The notes under the pieces are model-generated. The model made no database searches. It had not been told where the DNA came from and worked only from the letters and a program-made list of their open reading frames with translations. Shown piece after piece: positions 1-9,426 of a DNA stretch of 36,888 bases. Source of the stretch: Enterobacter mori LMG 25706 (GTDB taxonomy: Bacteria; Pseudomonadota; Gammaproteobacteria; Enterobacterales; Enterobacteriaceae); assembly GCF_000211415.1 (NCBI RefSeq), contig NZ_GL890783.1:1-36888 (forward strand), in the 5' to 3' direction. Position 1 is the stretch's first letter, and each line of letters opens with the position of its first letter. The position numbers were made by a program, and so were the translations under genes.

Positions 1-27
1 CATCCGAAAGGACGGCCTTTTTGCGTT
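1..27 (+). terminator. Tail of an rRNA-operon T2-like terminator
   Basis: The first bases form the 3' arm and T-rich tail of a hairpin (CATCC GAAA GGACGG, then CCTTTTTGCGTTTCT). This closely resembles the second terminator of E. coli rrn operons, whose 5' arm would lie just outside the window. In E. coli the rrnA operon ends immediately beside mobB, so the context agrees. The rRNA genes themselves are not in the window. Confidence 0.65.
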
Positions 28-52
28 TCTGGACCACTGAATTTTGTATTTT

Positions 53-83
53 GTAGGCCGGGTAAGGCAAAGCCGCACCCGGC
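53..83. repeat. REP-like palindromic element
   Basis: The element starts GTAGGCCGGGT and ends ACCCGGC, forming an imperfect hairpin with a short AAGGCAAAGCCGC centre. Two related copies lie at 11015-11042 and 22085-22113. It sits between the rRNA terminator and the 3' end of mobB, that is, between convergent transcription units. Confidence 0.8.
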
Positions 84-86
84 AAG

Positions 87-590
87 TCAGACCGCACACC
101 ACCCCAAAATAAACTCTGCAATCCTATCCACGTCATTTAAGTCCAGCACCGGAACCTCAAGCGGCAATACAACATCACTAGCCACCGCAATCACATGCTC
201 ATCCAGCGTTAACTCACTAATATCATGCCCGGCATCGCTCCTGAATAGCTGGATCTTCGCCACAGCCTCGTGCTTAAACCCCTCAACCAGCACCAGATCC
301 AGCGTGGAGTGATCCATCCGGCTGACCAGATACGCGAGATCCAACGGCGCCTCATCCGGGGTTTCTGTCATCAATGCCCAGCGCTGAGTGCTTGCCACCA
401 TCGTTTGTGCCGCACCCGCTTTACGCAACTCATAGCTATCTTTGCCCGGTTTATCGACATCCATATTATGATGCGTGTGCTTAATCAAACCTGGACGAAT
501 ACCTCTGGCGCACAGTGCAGGTATCAGCTTTTTGAGTAACGTGGTTTTCCCGGTACCACTCCAGGCGGAAATTGCTAAAACAGGTGTCAT
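87..590 (-). CDS. mobB: Molybdopterin-guanine dinucleotide biosynthesis adaptor MobB
   Basis: This 167-residue cytoplasmic P-loop GTP-binding protein is thought to assist MobA in attaching GMP to molybdopterin, giving the bis-MGD cofactor of enzymes such as formate dehydrogenase. The Walker A motif SGTGKTT lies at residues 11-17, and the conserved IKHTHH and LVEGFKHE segments of the family are present. The length is close to that of E. coli MobB (about 175). The start codon overlaps the mobA stop by 4 bp (ATGA), which implies an operon with translational coupling. MobB is dispensable in E. coli, so its exact role is less certain than its identity. Confidence 0.95.
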   Translation of the reverse strand: MTPVLAISAWSGTGKTTLLKKLIPALCARGIRPGLIKHTHHNMDVDKPGKDSYELRKAGAAQTMVASTQRWALMTETPDEAPLDLAYLVSRMDHSTLDLVLVEGFKHEAVAKIQLFRSDAGHDISELTLDEHVIAVASDVVLPLEVPVLDLNDVDRIAEFILGWCAV

Positions 591-1171
591 TTCTTCTCCT
601 GCAGTGCCTGCAAATCTTCTGTCGTATTCACGTTCACAAATGCTGGCTTCACATCGCTAAAATCAACCGGATGTCCGCCTGCCTGCCGCATAAACACCAT
701 CACCCTTCTTTCTCCAGCAGACAGGTAAGCCTGCAGGTCAGAAACTAACGATATATGAATCAGGGCGATCGTCGGATGATCGCGCTCGCCGTCATGTACC
801 CAAACCACGGGCGAGTCACCGCGGTGTTGTACCATGCGTTCTACCAGGCAAGCCGGAATAAAGGGTGTATCGCAGGAGCAAAAGAGAAACCACACCCCCT
901 TAGCCTGCTGCATGACCGAGAGCATCCCAGCAAGAGGCCCCGGATAATCTGCCAGGTTATCCTGATAAACGGGGAATCCGCTGCGTTGGTAAATAGCGAT
1001 GTGACGATTAGCACTGAGCGCGATTGTCGACACCTGATCTGCAAGCCTGTCAGCGACATGCTGCCATAAGGGCTTTCCATTCAGCAGCTGTAGCCCCTTA
1101 TCTTCTCCGCCCATTCGGGTCGCTCTGCCACCGGCCAGAACGACACCGATGATTTTCTGGCATTCATTCAC
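587..1171 (-). CDS. mobA: Molybdenum cofactor guanylyltransferase MobA
   Basis: MobA transfers GMP from GTP to molybdenum-molybdopterin to form Mo-MGD. The protein has 194 residues, the usual family length. The N-terminal nucleotide-binding signature [11 protein letters not shown] (residues 12-22) followed by DKGL is diagnostic of the MobA nucleotidyltransferase fold, and CSCDTPF carries the typical metal-binding aspartate. It is the first gene of the mobA-mobB pair and is divergent from yihD across a 68-bp gap. The product is needed for FdoG, encoded later in this window. Confidence 0.96.
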   Translation of the reverse strand: MNECQKIIGVVLAGGRATRMGGEDKGLQLLNGKPLWQHVADRLADQVSTIALSANRHIAIYQRSGFPVYQDNLADYPGPLAGMLSVMQQAKGVWFLFCSCDTPFIPACLVERMVQHRGDSPVVWVHDGERDHPTIALIHISLVSDLQAYLSAGERRVMVFMRQAGGHPVDFSDVKPAFVNVNTTEDLQALQEKK

Positions 1172-1239
1172 TAATATCGCCTCTTTTATTGTGGGATTGA
1201 CCCTGCTAACGTGTCTCTCTAAATGAAAGGAGCACCACC

Positions 1240-1509
1240 ATGAAATGTAAACGTCTGAATGAAGTTATTGAACTCCTCCAGCCAGCCTGGCAAAAAGAGC
1301 CAGAGCTGAATTTGATGCAATTTTTACAGAAACTGGCGAAAGAGTCAGGTTTTGACGGCGAGCTGACAGACCTTTCTGACGACATCCTGATCTACCACCT
1401 TAAAATGCGTGATTCAGCCAAAGATGCTGTTATTCCTGGTATTCAGAAAGATTATGAGGAAGATTTTAAAACCGCATTGCTGCGCGCGCGTGGGGTAATT
1501 AAAGAGTAA
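1240..1509 (+). CDS. yihD: YihD, small conserved DUF1040 protein
   Basis: This 89-residue soluble protein is nearly identical to E. coli YihD. It has no signal peptide or membrane segment and is rich in charged and leucine residues ([16 protein letters not shown] start, [10 protein letters not shown] end). AAGGAG lies a few bases before the ATG, so the start is well supported. The molecular function is not established. It sits between divergent mobA and srkA, as in E. coli. Confidence 0.93.
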   Translation: MKCKRLNEVIELLQPAWQKEPELNLMQFLQKLAKESGFDGELTDLSDDILIYHLKMRDSAKDAVIPGIQKDYEEDFKTALLRARGVIKE

Positions 1510-1584
1510 AAGCTTGTAAGCGGAGCCACCGAAATCGCCACAAGATGATATCCTGAATCATTCGTATAATTTCCGGATGATCGG

Positions 1585-2571
1585 ATGAACGACCAGGCTT
1601 TTACTTTCCAGACATTACACCCGGATACCATTATGGACGCCCCGTACGAGCAGGGTATTCGGGTGGATTCTGGGTTAACCCCGTTAAATAGCTACGAAAA
1701 TCGCGTCTATCAGTTTCAGGATGAGGAGCGCCAGCGCTTCGTTGTAAAGTTCTATCGTCCTAAGCGTTGGTCTGCAGAACAAATTCAGGAAGAGCATCAG
1801 TTTGCCCACGATCTGCTGGATGACGATGTTCCCGTTGCTGCGCCCTTGAAATTTAACAACCAAACGCTGCTTACCCACGAAGGTTTTTATTACGCCGTAT
1901 TCCCAAGCCTGGGCGGGCGTCAGTTTGAAGCTGATAATATCGACCAGATGGAATGGGTTCCCCGCTCCCTGGGGCGCATTCATCAGACGGGACGCAAAAA
2001 GCCGTTTATTGCCCGCCCGACCATCGGTATTCAGGAATACCTTATCGAGCCACGGCAGGTATTCGAAACCTCGACACTTATTCCTGGTGGATTAAAGGAT
2101 AAATTCCTTAGCGCGACCGACAAACTTATTGAAGCGGTGAAAGCCAGTTGGTGTGATGACATTCCCACACTGCGTCTGCATGGCGACTGCCATGCTGGCA
2201 ATATTCTCTGGCGCGATGGCCCACTGTTTGTCGATCTCGATGATGCTCGCATGGGGCCAGCGGTTCAGGATCTGTGGATGCTGCTCAATGGTGATAAAGC
2301 CGAGCAGAGAATGCAGCTTGAAACCATTATTGAAGCGTATGAAGAATTTAGCCCCTTTAATTCAGACGAAATTGCCTTGATAGAGCCTTTACGTGCGATG
2401 CGTTTTGTTTATTATCTCGCATGGTTAATCAGGCGTTGGGATGATCCCGCATTTCCCCGAAATTTCCCGTGGCTTACCGGAGAGGATTACTGGCGCAGCC
2501 AGATATCCACATTTACTGAGCAGGTTAAGGTTCTGCAAGAACCCCCTCTGCAATTAACGCCGATGTATTAA
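1585..2571 (+). CDS. srkA: Stress response Ser/Thr kinase SrkA (YihE/RdoA)
   Basis: This cytoplasmic, aminoglycoside-phosphotransferase-like protein kinase is part of the Cpx envelope-stress response in E. coli and is reported to counter stress-induced cell death. It has 328 residues. The catalytic-loop motif HGDCHAGN places the catalytic Asp at 201, and VDLDD places the metal-binding Asp at 217. The start agrees with the E. coli N-terminus (AFTFQTLHPDTIM). A perfect TATAAT at 1565-1570 lies only 14 bp upstream of the ATG, so a transcript from it would have a very short leader; a weak GGATGAT precedes the ATG. dsbA follows after 27 bp, the known srkA-dsbA operon arrangement. Confidence 0.95.
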   Translation: MNDQAFTFQTLHPDTIMDAPYEQGIRVDSGLTPLNSYENRVYQFQDEERQRFVVKFYRPKRWSAEQIQEEHQFAHDLLDDDVPVAAPLKFNNQTLLTHEGFYYAVFPSLGGRQFEADNIDQMEWVPRSLGRIHQTGRKKPFIARPTIGIQEYLIEPRQVFETSTLIPGGLKDKFLSATDKLIEAVKASWCDDIPTLRLHGDCHAGNILWRDGPLFVDLDDARMGPAVQDLWMLLNGDKAEQRMQLETIIEAYEEFSPFNSDEIALIEPLRAMRFVYYLAWLIRRWDDPAFPRNFPWLTGEDYWRSQISTFTEQVKVLQEPPLQLTPMY

Positions 2572-2598
2572 TTGGACACACCCAGGAGAGAGTTGATC

Positions 2599-3222
2599 AT
2601 GAAAAAAATTTGGCTGGCGCTGGCAGGTATGATTCTGGCATTTAGCGCTTCTGCTGCACAGTTTACCGATGGTAAGCAGTACATTACGCTGGACAAGCCA
2701 GTTGCCGGAGAGCCACAGGTTCTGGAGTTCTTCTCGTTTTATTGCCCACACTGCTATCAGTTCGAGCAGGTGCTGCATGTCTCTGACAACGTGAAGAAAA
2801 AGCTGCCGGAAGGCACCAAAATGACGAAATACCACGTTGAGTTCCTGGGCCCGCTGGGCAAAGACCTGACTCAGGCGTGGGCGGTAGCTATCGCACTGGG
2901 CGTGGAAGATAAGATCACCGCCCCAATGTTTGAAGCCGTACAGAAAACCCAGACCGTTCAGACCACTGCGGATATCCGTAAAGTATTCGTGGATGCCGGT
3001 GTGAAAGGTGAAGAGTACGATGCCGCATGGAACAGTTTCGTGGTGAAATCACTGGTTGCCCAGCAGGAAAAAGCGGCTGCTGACCTCCAGCTTCAGGGCG
3101 TTCCAGCGATGTTTGTTAACGGCAAATATCAGCTGAACATGCAGGGCATGGACACCAGCAGCATGGATATCTTCGTACAACAGTATGCTGATACCGTGAA
3201 ATATCTGGTTGAGAAGAAGTAA
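2599..3222 (+). CDS. dsbA: Periplasmic thiol:disulfide oxidoreductase DsbA
   Basis: DsbA introduces disulfide bonds into exported proteins and is reoxidised by DsbB. The ATG at 2599 gives 207 residues. It is preceded by AGGAGAG and opens a classic signal peptide ([10 protein letters not shown], cleavage after SASA before AQ). An upstream in-frame TTG at 2572 would add nine residues ahead of the signal peptide and is rejected. The thioredoxin-fold active site is CPHC within [10 protein letters not shown], and the cis-Pro loop GVPAMFVNG is near the C-terminus. The protein is one residue shorter than E. coli DsbA (208) in the region FLGPLGKD. It probably shares the srkA transcript and may also have its own promoter inside srkA. 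Confidence 0.97.
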   Translation: MKKIWLALAGMILAFSASAAQFTDGKQYITLDKPVAGEPQVLEFFSFYCPHCYQFEQVLHVSDNVKKKLPEGTKMTKYHVEFLGPLGKDLTQAWAVAIALGVEDKITAPMFEAVQKTQTVQTTADIRKVFVDAGVKGEEYDAAWNSFVVKSLVAQQEKAAADLQLQGVPAMFVNGKYQLNMQGMDTSSMDIFVQQYADTVKYLVEKK

Positions 3223-3234
3223 GATTGTTGATGT

Positions 3235-3263
3235 AAAAACGCCGGTCAATGACCGGCGTTTTT
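3235..3263. terminator. Bidirectional terminator between dsbA and yihG
   Basis: AAAAACGCCGGTC - AAT - GACCGGCGTTTTT is a perfect stem with a short loop. It is flanked by A's on one side and T's on the other, so it can terminate both converging units. The yihG stop codon (3246-3248) lies inside the hairpin. Confidence 0.93.
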
Positions 3264-4154
3264 GTAAGAAGCTTTAATGTTGTCTATCTGCTCGTCTTTC
3301 TCTTTCCAGAGCGTATTAAGCCAAAGCTGGAAACGACGTTTAAAATTCTTATCGTTAACGTAATCACCGTGCAGTTCCGTCTCAACAGGAACCAGATCAA
3401 CGTGAACCACAATACGCGTCAGTTTGCCGCTGAGCATGTCATAAAATGGCGTCTTATCGTTCTCCGGGTAGCAAAGCGTAACGTTCAATAATTTATCGAA
3501 CTGCTCGCCCAACACGTTCAATGCCATCGCAATGCCCGCAGCTTTAGGCGGCAGTAAGTGCTGATAAGGGGAGCGAGTCTGACTGCGCTTCTCTTCGGTA
3601 AAACGAGAGCCTTCTACAAAGTTAACAATCGTCGTTGGATGCGCACGAAATTTTTCGCAGGAGCGGCGTGTGGTTTCCACATCTTTACCGCGGCGTTCCG
3701 GGTGACGAAGTAAATAGCTGCGTGAATAGCGTTTCATAAATGGCATATCCAGCGCCCAGCAGGCCAGGCCAATGAAAGGCACCCAGGCCAGTTGTTGTTT
3801 CAGGAAATATTTATTCATCGGGATATGTTTGCGAAACAGCACACATAACACCACGATGTCAGCCCAGCTGTGATGATTGCAGATCAGCAGATACCAGTTC
3901 TTTTTGTTGAGTCTTTCCAGACCCTGAACATCCCACTTCAGGTGCGGGTTAAGGCACAGCAGAATCGCCAGCCCTTCGCACCAGCAAAACATCATGAAAT
4001 TACAAAACGCAGAAACGGCTCGCCACACCGAGTGCACGGGCAGCAGCAGCTTAATCATTCCGGCAATAATGATCGGCACTGAACAGGCGATAGTCACCAG
4101 AATGGTTAAAATAATGCTTAACAGCAGTGTTATTGCAGCGAGTAATCTCGACAT
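3246..4154 (-). CDS. yihG: YihG, membrane-bound PlsC-type acyltransferase
   Basis: This 302-residue inner-membrane protein of the lysophosphatidate acyltransferase family transfers fatty acyl groups to the sn-2 position of 1-acyl-glycerol-3-phosphate. An N-terminal hydrophobic stretch (about residues 5-35) is followed by the catalytic HX4D motif in NHHSWAD (about 93-99) and the substrate motif VEGSRF. E. coli YihG is slightly longer (about 310). In K-12, yihF lies between dsbA and yihG; here there is no room for it. The 3' end runs into the shared terminator with dsbA. Confidence 0.92.
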   Translation of the reverse strand: MSRLLAAITLLLSIILTILVTIACSVPIIIAGMIKLLLPVHSVWRAVSAFCNFMMFCWCEGLAILLCLNPHLKWDVQGLERLNKKNWYLLICNHHSWADIVVLCVLFRKHIPMNKYFLKQQLAWVPFIGLACWALDMPFMKRYSRSYLLRHPERRGKDVETTRRSCEKFRAHPTTIVNFVEGSRFTEEKRSQTRSPYQHLLPPKAAGIAMALNVLGEQFDKLLNVTLCYPENDKTPFYDMLSGKLTRIVVHVDLVPVETELHGDYVNDKNFKRRFQLWLNTLWKEKDEQIDNIKASYKNAGH

Positions 4155-4593
4155 AATCAGTATTTTCAGGTGGTTAGCTTAAATTAAGCCGCCGCATATG
4201 CGGCGCAGGGCGCTGAGTTTATCAGAAAACAGACTAAAAAATGGTGCTTTCACGCGGCGGGGGTGCGGCTTTTACCTGCTATAGCAGATATGTCTGCGAT
4301 GGCGGAATAAACGAGGCTTATATCCACATAGACTAAATTGTCATCAATTCGCAATATGGATAATGAGCACTCACTTAATATGATGATAATAAACAATAAA
4401 TTATATAATGGGAGAGGGTTTTTACGACTGTTATTCATATGTAGTGAAAGTATGCACAAACTTATCCACAGTTTGATTTTTGCGAGCGATCCTCTCGATC
4501 GCAAAATCTTTTCCTGTATCAGGCGCTAATAACTGATGTTTTCATCCTTCTGTGGCATCCTTTACCCATAAATTGATTAAAGGCACGGACATT
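4155..4593. promoter_or_regulatory. yihG-polA divergent control region
   Basis: This 439-bp gap holds no convincing gene. A 16-bp perfect palindrome (CGCCGCATATGCGGCG, 4190-4205) lies upstream of yihG. A strongly AT-rich segment follows at about 4320-4440, then a consensus DnaA box and a TTTTGCGA/TCGCAAAA inverted repeat (4478-4485 and 4499-4506) whose 13-nt loop region contains overlapping GATC Dam sites at 4488 and 4497. Promoters for both genes must lie here; I could not assign hexamers with confidence. Confidence 0.6.
4462..4470 (+). promoter_or_regulatory. Consensus DnaA box upstream of polA
   Basis: TTATCCACA matches the strongest DnaA-box consensus exactly. A near match, ATATCCACA, lies at 4320-4328 (one mismatch). 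DnaA has been reported to stimulate polA expression in E. coli, so a regulatory role here is plausible. A replication-origin role is not suggested, because this is far from an oriC gene neighbourhood. Confidence 0.65.
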
Positions 4594-7386
4594 ATGGTTC
4601 AGATCCCAGAAAACCCTCTTATTCTCGTCGACGGCTCTTCTTACCTGTATCGGGCATACCATGCGTTTCCTCCTCTGACCAACAGCGCAGGGGAACCCAC
4701 CGGCGCAATGTACGGCGTGCTGAACATGCTGCGTAGCCTGATCCTTCAGTATCAGCCAACCCATGCGGCAGTGGTCTTTGATGCAAAAGGTAAAACCTTC
4801 CGCGACGAGTTGTTTGAGCATTACAAATCCCATCGTCCGCCGATGCCTGACGATCTGCGAGCACAGATCGAGCCGCTGCACACCATGGTGAAAGCGATGG
4901 GGCTGCCGTTGCTGGCCGTTTCTGGCGTTGAGGCCGACGACGTTATCGGCACGCTGGCGCGTGAAGCAGAAAAAATGGGCCGTCCAGTGCTGATCAGTAC
5001 CGGTGATAAAGACATGGCGCAGCTTGTGACGCCAGGTATCACCCTGATTAACACCATGACCAACACCATTCTGGGGCCTGAAGAAGTCGTCACAAAATAT
5101 GGCGTGCCGCCTGAACTGATTATTGATTTCCTCGCGTTGATGGGCGACTCCTCAGATAACATCCCTGGTGTGCCGGGCGTCGGTGAAAAAACCGCGCAGG
5201 CGCTGCTTCAGGGGCTGGGCGGGCTGGATACGCTCTACGCGGAATCGGATAAAATCGCCGGGCTCACCTTCCGTGGTGCGAAAACCATGGCGGCGAAGCT
5301 GGAAGATAACAAAGAGGTGGCTTATCTCTCTTATAAGCTGGCCACAATCAAAACCGATGTCGAGCTGGAACTGGGCTGTGAGCAGCTGGAAGTGCAACAG
5401 CCTTCCGCTGACGATCTGCTGAGCCTGTTTAAGAAATACGAATTTAAGCGCTGGACCACTGACGTGGAAGCCGGTAAATGGCTGCAGGCAAAAGGCGTGA
5501 AACCTGCCGTGAAGCCGAAAGAGACGATTGTTGTGGATGCTGAAGAGCAGGCAGACGAAGAGGTCGTCGCGCTCTCTTTCGACAACTACGAAACCCTTCT
5601 TGAAGAGTCACAGCTGGTCGCCTGGATCGAGAAGCTGAAAAAAGCGCCGGTCTTTGCCTTTGACACCGAAACTGACAGCCTCGATAACATCTCGGCCAAC
5701 ATGGTGGGTCTGTCATTTGCCACCGAACCGGGCGTTGCGGCCTATGTCCCTGTTGCACATGATTACCTGGATGCGCCGGATCAGATCTCCCGCGACCGCG
5801 TCCTTGAGCTGCTGAAGCCGATTCTCGAAGATGACAAGGCGCTCAAAGTTGGGCAGAACCTGAAATATGACCGCGGCATTCTGCAAAACTACGGTATTGA
5901 GCTGCGCGGCATCGCCTTCGACACCATGCTGGAATCCTACATTCTGGACAGCGTGGCAGGCCGTCATGATATGGATTCCTTATCTGACCGCTGGCTCAAG
6001 CACAAAACCATTACGTTTGAAGAGATTGCCGGAAAAGGTAAAAATCAGCTCACCTTTAACCAGATTGCGCTGGAAGAGGCGGGTCGTTACGCGGCGGAAG
6101 ACGCCGATGTGACGCTGCAGTTGCACCTGAAGATGTGGCCAAAGCTGCAAAAGCAGGAAGGCCCACTGAACGTGTTCCAGCATATCGAAATGCCGCTGGT
6201 GCCGGTGCTGTCCCGCATCGAACGCAACGGCGTAAAAATCGATCCAACGGTGCTGCATAACCACTCGGGTGAACTGGCGCAGCGTCTGACCGAGCTTGAG
6301 CAAAAAGCCCATGAGCTTGCCGGAGAGCCGTTTAACCTGTCGTCGCCTAAACAGCTGCAAACTATCCTGTTTGAAAAGCAGGGCATCAAGCCGCTGAAGA
6401 AAACCCCTGGCGGCGCGCCATCAACCTCTGAAGAGGTGCTGGAAGAGCTGGCACTGGATTATCCACTGCCAAAAGTTATCCTCGAGTATCGCGGTCTGGC
6501 GAAGCTTAAATCGACCTACACCGATAAGCTGCCGTTGATGATTAACCCGAAAACGGGGCGTGTGCATACCTCTTATCATCAGGCGGTTGCTGCAACCGGG
6601 CGTCTCTCGTCGACCGATCCCAACCTGCAGAACATTCCTGTGCGCAATGAAGAGGGTCGTCGTATTCGTCAGGCCTTTATTGCGCCAGAAGATTATCTGA
6701 TTGTCTCTGCGGACTACTCACAAATTGAGCTGCGCATTATGGCGCACCTGTCGCGTGATAAGGGCTTGCTGACCGCGTTTGCCGAAGGGAAGGATATTCA
6801 CCGGGCAACGGCCGCTGAAGTCTTTGGCCTGCCGCTGGATAGCGTGACAAACGAACAGCGTCGCAGCGCGAAAGCGATTAACTTCGGTCTGATTTACGGG
6901 ATGAGCGCCTTTGGCCTGTCACGCCAGCTCAACATTCCGCGTAAAGAGTCGCAGAAGTATATGGATCTCTACTTCGAACGCTACCCGGGCGTACTGGAGT
7001 ATATGGAACGCACCCGTGCGCAAGCGAAAGAGAAAGGCTACGTTGAAACGCTGGATGGTCGTCGTCTGTATCTGCCGGACATCAAATCCAGCAACGCGGC
7101 GCGCCGTGCAGGCGCAGAGCGTGCGGCTATCAACGCCCCAATGCAGGGAACCGCTGCTGACATCATCAAGCGTGCGATGATCGCCGTGGATGCCTGGCTG
7201 GAAAAAGATAAACCGCGCGTGAAAATGATCATGCAGGTACACGATGAACTGGTGTTCGAAGTGCACAAAGACGATCTTGAAAAAGTGTCTCAGAAGATCC
7301 ACGAACTGATGGAAAGCAGCATGAAGCTGGACGTTCCGTTGCTGGTGGAAGTGGGGAGTGGCGAAAACTGGGATCAGGCTCACTAA
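4594..7386 (+). CDS. polA: DNA polymerase I
   Basis: Pol I does Okazaki-fragment maturation and gap filling in repair, and primes ColE1-type plasmid replication. The ATG at 4594 ([10 protein letters not shown]) gives 930 residues against 928 in E. coli; an upstream in-frame start at 4552 would add 14 unrelated residues and is rejected. The domains run in order: 5'-3' exonuclease (about 1-325), 3'-5' proofreading exonuclease with catalytic FDTETD (Asp357, Glu359), and family A polymerase. The polymerase shows motif A DYSQIELR (Asp707), motif [15 protein letters not shown] and motif C VHDEL (Asp884). All catalytic acids are present, so the enzyme looks fully active. Confidence 0.99.
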   Translation: MVQIPENPLILVDGSSYLYRAYHAFPPLTNSAGEPTGAMYGVLNMLRSLILQYQPTHAAVVFDAKGKTFRDELFEHYKSHRPPMPDDLRAQIEPLHTMVKAMGLPLLAVSGVEADDVIGTLAREAEKMGRPVLISTGDKDMAQLVTPGITLINTMTNTILGPEEVVTKYGVPPELIIDFLALMGDSSDNIPGVPGVGEKTAQALLQGLGGLDTLYAESDKIAGLTFRGAKTMAAKLEDNKEVAYLSYKLATIKTDVELELGCEQLEVQQPSADDLLSLFKKYEFKRWTTDVEAGKWLQAKGVKPAVKPKETIVVDAEEQADEEVVALSFDNYETLLEESQLVAWIEKLKKAPVFAFDTETDSLDNISANMVGLSFATEPGVAAYVPVAHDYLDAPDQISRDRVLELLKPILEDDKALKVGQNLKYDRGILQNYGIELRGIAFDTMLESYILDSVAGRHDMDSLSDRWLKHKTITFEEIAGKGKNQLTFNQIALEEAGRYAAEDADVTLQLHLKMWPKLQKQEGPLNVFQHIEMPLVPVLSRIERNGVKIDPTVLHNHSGELAQRLTELEQKAHELAGEPFNLSSPKQLQTILFEKQGIKPLKKTPGGAPSTSEEVLEELALDYPLPKVILEYRGLAKLKSTYTDKLPLMINPKTGRVHTSYHQAVAATGRLSSTDPNLQNIPVRNEEGRRIRQAFIAPEDYLIVSADYSQIELRIMAHLSRDKGLLTAFAEGKDIHRATAAEVFGLPLDSVTNEQRRSAKAINFGLIYGMSAFGLSRQLNIPRKESQKYMDLYFERYPGVLEYMERTRAQAKEKGYVETLDGRRLYLPDIKSSNAARRAGAERAAINAPMQGTAADIIKRAMIAVDAWLEKDKPRVKMIMQVHDELVFEVHKDDLEKVSQKIHELMESSMKLDVPLLVEVGSGENWDQAH

Positions 7387-7534
7387 GGGTTCATGGAATA
7401 ACGCGCGTTTTATGTAAGTTAGCAACATAACGACGTGCGTTTTGTGACAATCATTAGAATTCCCTATGTAAAGAATGAAAAAAAACTACAAAAAGTGCTT
7501 TTTCTACAGATAAAAAAGGGGTAGAGTTAACGAC

Positions 7535-7643
7535 GTAGGGTACAGAGGTAAGATGTTCTATCTTTCAGACCTTTTACTTCACGTAATCGGATTTGGCTGA
7601 ATATTTTAGCCGCCCCAGTCAGTAATGACTGGGGCGTTTTTTA
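7535..7643 (+). ncRNA. spf: Spot 42 small RNA
   Basis: Starting GTAGGGTACAGAGG and ending in the terminator GCCCCAGTC-AGTAAT-GACTGGGGC-T6, this 109-nt stretch matches E. coli Spot 42 essentially base for base as I recall it. Spot 42 is an Hfq-dependent antisense regulator of galK and many catabolic genes, and CRP-cAMP represses it. It lies in its standard place just downstream of polA. A partial CRP-like site (TGTGA with a poor right half) is at 7443-7458. TAGAGT at 7522-7527 is a possible -10 hexamer. Confidence 0.97.
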
Positions 7644-7665
7644 TTGCGGCAAAGAAAATGTCAGG

Positions 7666-7693
7666 AAAAAAAAAGCGCGGACATTGCCGCGCT
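7666..7693 (-). terminator. engB terminator
   Basis: Read on the minus strand, AGCGCGG - CAATGT - CCGCGCT is followed by a run of nine T's. It begins a few bases after the engB stop codon and faces the Spot 42 terminator. Confidence 0.88.
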
Positions 7694-7698
7694 CATAT

Positions 7699-8328
7699 TT
7701 ACTCTTCTTCCGCTTCTGTCGCGGGTTCCAGCTCGTTAAACCAACTGTCGAGCTTCTGACGCAGTTTATCCACGCCCTGTTTTTTCAGCGAGGAGAATGG
7801 CTCAACCTGCACATCACCGTTAAATGCCAGCACCGCTTCGCGAACCATATTCACCTGTGCTTTTCGCGCACCGCTAGCCAGCTTATCGGCTTTGGTCAGC
7901 AGAACCAGCACGGCGATATCGCTCTCTACAGCCCAGTCGATCATCTGCTGATCGAGATCTTTCAGCGGATGGCGGATATCCATCAGCACCACCAGACCTT
8001 TCAGGCACTGGCGTTTTTCCAGGTACTCACCCAGCGCACGCTGCCATTTGATCTTCATCTCTTCAGGTACTTGCGCATAGCCGTAGCCCGGTAAGTCGAC
8101 CAGGCGTTTGCCTTCTGCAACTTCAAACAGGTTGATCAGCTGAGTACGGCCAGGTGTTTTTGAGGTGCGCGCCAGGCTCTTCTGATTGGTCAGCGTATTC
8201 AGGGCGCTGGATTTTCCCGCATTGGAGCGGCCAGCGAATGCCACTTCAATACCCGTATCAGAAGGCAGGTGGCGAATATCAGGCGCACTGGTGACAAAAT
8301 GCGTCTGTTGGTAGTTCCAGGTAGTCAC
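7699..8328 (-). CDS. engB: Ribosome biogenesis GTPase EngB (YihA/YsxC)
   Basis: This small TRAFAC-class GTPase acts in 50S subunit assembly and cell division. The GTG at 8328 is chosen as start: TTTGGAG sits 8-12 bases upstream and the resulting N-terminus ([10 protein letters not shown]) aligns with E. coli YihA, giving 209 residues. The open frame extends 18 codons further upstream, but that extension has no family similarity. The G1 motif is [10 protein letters not shown]3 is DLPGYG and G4 is TKAD. The tail is acidic (PATEAEEE). Confidence 0.95.
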   Translation of the reverse strand: MTTWNYQQTHFVTSAPDIRHLPSDTGIEVAFAGRSNAGKSSALNTLTNQKSLARTSKTPGRTQLINLFEVAEGKRLVDLPGYGYAQVPEEMKIKWQRALGEYLEKRQCLKGLVVLMDIRHPLKDLDQQMIDWAVESDIAVLVLLTKADKLASGARKAQVNMVREAVLAFNGDVQVEPFSSLKKQGVDKLRQKLDSWFNELEPATEAEEE

Positions 8329-8429
8329 GTGGTCGTCTCCAAAAATCGTAATCTGCGGGGGATTATACCTGAATGCGGGCAAAAGGCTTTTCCCATCGTA
8401 CCAGGCACGTAAGCGAAAACCCTCTCATG

Positions 8430-8447
8430 TGTAAGAGATCGGCTACA
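8430..8447. promoter_or_regulatory. UvrY (GacA-type) box upstream of csrC
   Basis: TGTAAGAGATCGGCTACA resembles the GacA/UvrY consensus TGTAAG-N6-CTTACA with two mismatches in the right arm. Its centre is about 158 bp upstream of the predicted csrC start, consistent with the distant UvrY sites of csr sRNA genes. This is a sequence match only. Confidence 0.55.
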
Positions 8448-8596
8448 AACCCTATGGGATATTTAAGAGAAATCGCAGGCGTTTAAAAATGCAAACTATT
8501 AAATATCATAGACTTGATAGTGAGTAATAATCCGAAAATCCGTTTTTGTACCCTTTCGTTGCTTGTTAGTTTAAGGGAAAAAGGTAAAGTGTGCGT

Positions 8597-8838
8597 CAAG
8601 GCGAGGATGCCAACAGGATTACGACTTAAGGATAAGGGTCAGGAGCGCCAGGAGGCGAAGACTCGGGATTGTCAGGATGACGGGCGCCTGGAGGCGTTTT
8701 TACAGGAAATGGAACCGTATCACGGACGGTATTTGCCAAGGGATAAACAGGGTTTGTTGTTGGTAAACATGGAATGTCTGACCCGCTAAGGGTTGTGAGT
8801 CAGGAAAAAAGGCGACAGATTGCTCTGTCGCCTTTTTT
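8597..8838 (+). ncRNA. csrC: CsrC small RNA (CsrA-sequestering)
   Basis: CsrC binds and titrates the translational regulator CsrA. The roughly 242-nt transcript contains about a dozen GGA motifs, several in hairpin-loop contexts (for example GGTCAGGAGCGCCAGGAGGC). It ends in a strong terminator (GGCGACAG-ATTG-CTGTCGCC plus T6) that matches the E. coli csrC 3' end. The putative promoter is TTGTTA (8563-8568) and TAAAGT (8585-8590), spacing 16, so the start near 8597 is approximate. The location between engB and yihI is the same as in E. coli. An open frame of 91 codons across it is spurious. Confidence 0.93.
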
Positions 8839-8907
8839 CTTTGCTTGCTTTCTGCTAGATTTCGCCGCAATTCTATACTGAATAAAACGGCTTAAAGATA
8901 AAACATC

Positions 8908-9423
8908 ATGAAAAAACCGACCACCGCAGCGGGCGCGAAACGCCCAGCAAAAGCACGCCGCAAAACGCGCGAAGAACTGAACCAGGAAGCGCGCGATCGC
9001 AAACGCGATAAAAAGCATCGTGGCCATGCTGCGGGTAGCCGTGCAAGTGGTAGCGGTGCAACGGGCGCTTCTGCAAAAGGTAAGGCGCAGAAAGATCCCC
9101 GTATCGGCAGTAAAACTCCCATTCCACTGGGCGTGACAGACACCCCGGTCACTAAGCAGCACAAACCAAAGAGCGAGAAACCTATGCTTTCACCGCAGGC
9201 TGAGCTGGATTTGCTGGAGAACGATGAGCGCCTGGATGCGCTGCTGGAACGTCTTGAAGAAGGTGAAACCCTGACCGCAGAAGAACAGTCATGGGTTGAT
9301 GCCAAACTGGACCGCCTTGATGAGCTGATGCAGAAGCTGGGCCTGTCATACGACGATGACGAAGATGAAGAAGAAGACGAGAAGCAGGAAGATATGATGC
9401 GTCTTCTGAAGGGTGGAAACTAA
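8908..9423 (+). CDS. yihI: Der GTPase-activating protein YihI
   Basis: YihI stimulates GTP hydrolysis by the ribosome-assembly GTPase Der (EngA). It has 171 residues, in line with the family (169 in E. coli). The N-terminal third is highly basic and low-complexity ([18 protein letters not shown]), followed by the conserved [15 protein letters not shown] segment. The C-terminal part is helical and acidic, with a [10 protein letters not shown] cluster near the end. Its location beside engB and CsrC matches E. coli. Confidence 0.95.
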   Translation: MKKPTTAAGAKRPAKARRKTREELNQEARDRKRDKKHRGHAAGSRASGSGATGASAKGKAQKDPRIGSKTPIPLGVTDTPVTKQHKPKSEKPMLSPQAELDLLENDERLDALLERLEEGETLTAEEQSWVDAKLDRLDELMQKLGLSYDDDEDEEEDEKQEDMMRLLKGGN

Positions 9424-9426
9424 CAT

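Noticed and set aside
4190..4205. Palindrome CGCCGCATATGCGGCG as a terminator
   Set aside because: It has no T run and lies upstream of yihG, not after a gene; at most it is an operator or a chance dyad.
4250..4504. 84-codon minus-strand frame upstream of polA
   Set aside because: Sits in an AT-rich control region with DnaA box and dyads; no clear ribosome site or recognisable protein.
8514..8789. 91-codon frame across csrC
   Set aside because: Overlaps a recognisable sRNA with promoter and terminator; the frame has no protein similarity, and its repeated GGA motifs explain the sequence.
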